Notes under the pieces: generated by a model
Database searches by the model: none
What the model was told of the DNA's origin: nothing
Seen by the model: the letters and a program-made list of their open reading frames with translations, nothing else
Origin: Desulfobacterales bacterium
GTDB taxonomy: Bacteria > Desulfobacterota > DSM-4660 > Desulfatiglandales > Desulfatiglandaceae
Reading direction: 5' to 3'
Assembly: GCA_022013615.1 (NCBI GenBank)
Contig: JAKLQB010000281.1
Location: forward strand, 1-5,816
Length of the DNA stretch: 5,816 nt
Program-made: the position numbers and the translations under genes
Shown here: positions 4,487 to 5,816 of the stretch, in pieces
How the letters are laid out: the number at the start of each line of letters is the position of its first letter
Position numbering within the stretch: position 1 is the stretch's first letter

Positions 4487-5816
4487 ATGATAGATGAAAT
4501 AATTATAAATATCTTGAATTACATATTAAGTTCTTTCGGTTGCGGAGTTGTAATAACCACAATAATCTTTATATTAATTCTAAGTAATCCTGACAAAATC
4601 GAAAAATTAATGGCTTTATTATACCGCATGTTTTCCTGGATACACAAAAAGCTCGAATATGGGAATATAGCTACTAATATCCAAGTCGCAATTAACAACG
4701 TAAGCGATAAAGTTAATAGAGATTGTCCTGACGTTTTACCCTACGCAATGAAGATTGAATGGGCTAAAACTGTACAAGATACTGAAACGTTCCTGCGAAA
4801 TGGAGAAATCATTGTAACAATGGATTACTCTCGTAGCTATGACCGTAATTTAGTGGTTTCTACTCTTGCTTATCTAGAAAAAGGCCTATTGCCAATAGCA
4901 CGTTCTTATGTCGATAAAACATTAATGAAAGCCACTGATTTCACGGTTGCAAAAGAAATATTCACATCTAGTTGGAAGGGTTTGCCTACGAATTACTTTT
5001 TCCAGAACTATTTAGAGCCCGAAATGGAGAAAGATTCGCAGTTACGTCATGACTGTACGATCTTGGACAACCTACAGAAAGTTGGATTACTATCAAAAAT
5101 TTTTCTTAGACAAGTCCATTATTTTGGAAACAAGGCTTATCCGTCTATTCCTGATTTAATTACTAAAAAAGAAAGTCTAGATTTTGCTCTTTTTCTAGAG
5201 AATATTGCCACTAGAAAAAGTGGTGAAGATACAAATCTAACCTTCGTGCGATCAAGGATTCGTACAAGTATACTACTAATAGCTAAAGCGGAAACAAAAA
5301 TGTGGGGTACGGAAGCCTATTCACGAAGAGTAAAAATAAACTTAGACAGAGGAATCGAGCATATGTATATCTGCGCTAGAAAAGCTAATAATATTAGCCT
5401 AGCTAAACAGGTAGCGAATGAGGAAGAAAAAGCTAGTCGGTTAAAAATCCTTGCAACGTATAATTTTATGCAAACAATCGGAGAAAAGGAATATAGTGCC
5501 ATATGTATTGTATGCGCCATGAATTTGTTGGCAGCCCTTAGAATTAAAATAGACTCATCTAGCGCACTCTATCGCCTTCTCGAAGAACATGTTAAAGAAT
5601 TACGTGATGGGCAGTTAGAAGTGGTAGCGATGGCCACACAGCCAGGTATAAAATCTAAAATAGCAGTTAGGTCGTTAGTTGACGACCTTAATCCAGTTCA
5701 TTGTTTTGTTGAACAATCAAGATTAAATGCTATGGAGTCTGCTCTAGGCGGCGAGAGACTTGAATTCATCAAGTGGAACAATGAACCAAGGTCATTAATT
5801 ATCGATTCACTAGCTC
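4487..5816 (+). CDS. membrane-anchored protein with a NusA-like KH domain (3' truncated)
   Basis: An uninterrupted frame runs from ATG 4487 to the right edge (443 codons, no stop). The ATG directly follows the TAA of the previous gene, and AAGGAA (4474-4479) lies seven bases upstream. Residues about 16-33 are a single membrane helix (SFGCGVVITTIIFILILS). An acidic N-terminus and basic residues after the helix (K37, K40, R47, K54, K55) predict a cytoplasmic body. Residues 60-340 are mostly helical and unrecognised. From about 362 the sequence follows bacterial NusA KH1 closely: YRLLEEHVKELRDG, PG (386-387), KSKIAV (389-394), NPV (402-404), LGGERLEFIKW (420-430), and a helix ending SLIIDSLA. 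Where NusA has its RNA-binding GxxG loop (CVGxxG), this protein has V408-E-Q-S-R and is about two residues shorter, so RNA binding may be lost. More domains, perhaps KH2, may lie beyond the window. It is not NusA itself, since NusA is soluble and lacks the anchor. Confidence 0.8.
   Translation, partial: MIDEIIINILNYILSSFGCGVVITTIIFILILSNPDKIEKLMALLYRMFSWIHKKLEYGNIATNIQVAINNVSDKVNRDCPDVLPYAMKIEWAKTVQDTETFLRNGEIIVTMDYSRSYDRNLVVSTLAYLEKGLLPIARSYVDKTLMKATDFTVAKEIFTSSWKGLPTNYFFQNYLEPEMEKDSQLRHDCTILDNLQKVGLLSKIFLRQVHYFGNKAYPSIPDLITKKESLDFALFLENIATRKSGEDTNLTFVRSRIRTSILLIAKAETKMWGTEAYSRRVKINLDRGIEHMYICARKANNISLAKQVANEEEKASRLKILATYNFMQTIGEKEYSAICIVCAMNLLAALRIKIDSSSALYRLLEEHVKELRDGQLEVVAMATQPGIKSKIAVRSLVDDLNPVHCFVEQSRLNAMESALGGERLEFIKWNNEPRSLIIDSLA

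Noticed and set aside
5317..5520. 67-residue minus-strand open frame
   Set aside because: It is fully antisense to the long membrane/KH gene, which is open on the plus strand through the whole region.
1..5816. tRNA, rRNA or CRISPR array
   Set aside because: No T-loop-like GGTTCRA with matching acceptor arms, no rRNA-like conserved stretch and no regularly spaced long direct repeats were seen by eye.

Overview
The window looks like an accessory region from an uncultured, AT-rich prokaryote. I cannot place the organism firmly. Transcription and translation signals look bacterial: TTGACA-type promoters, purine-rich ribosome binding sites and a textbook hairpin plus T-run terminator. The NusA-type KH domain in the last gene also looks bacterial. 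However, the short tyrosine recombinase and the small PD-(D/E)XK-like protein are types I associate with anaerobic archaea (Methanosarcinales-like) as well as anaerobic bacteria. A gene transferred between the domains would also fit.

Layout. 1-107 is the 3' end of an unidentified gene. 108-463 is a non-coding stretch with a weak terminator, short CTTAAA repeats, a pyrimidine-rich tract, two palindromes and a promoter. 464-754 encodes a small PD-(D/E)XK-like nuclease-fold protein. 870-892 is a strong terminator, and a promoter at 901-929 follows it directly. That promoter drives a three-gene operon (1000-3567): a methyltransferase fused to a YbaK-type aminoacyl-tRNA deacylase domain, a 218-residue protein of unknown function, and a free-standing YbaK-type deacylase. 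3568-3677 is a non-coding patch rich in related direct and inverted repeats. 3678-4205 is a minimal tyrosine recombinase with a complete catalytic set but no N-terminal DNA-binding domain. A perfect 9-bp hairpin straddles its stop codon. It is followed by an 81-residue cysteine-rich protein (4241-4486) and, with no gap, a membrane-anchored protein with a NusA-like KH domain that runs off the window (4487-5816).

How the genes may work together. The 1000-3567 operon is the best candidate for an undescribed system. Two diverged YbaK-type domains, one fused to a SAM methyltransferase, flank a protein whose C-terminal half resembles a ligand-sensing domain. This suggests trans-editing of mis-aminoacylated tRNA, or handling of an unusual amino acid, but the substrate is unknown. 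The operon is visibly richer in GC than its surroundings (50% in 1201-1260 against 22% in 601-660), as expected of a transferred cassette. The recombinase and repeat patch beside it could be part of the mobility machinery. The cysteine-rich and KH proteins appear to be co-transcribed with the recombinase.
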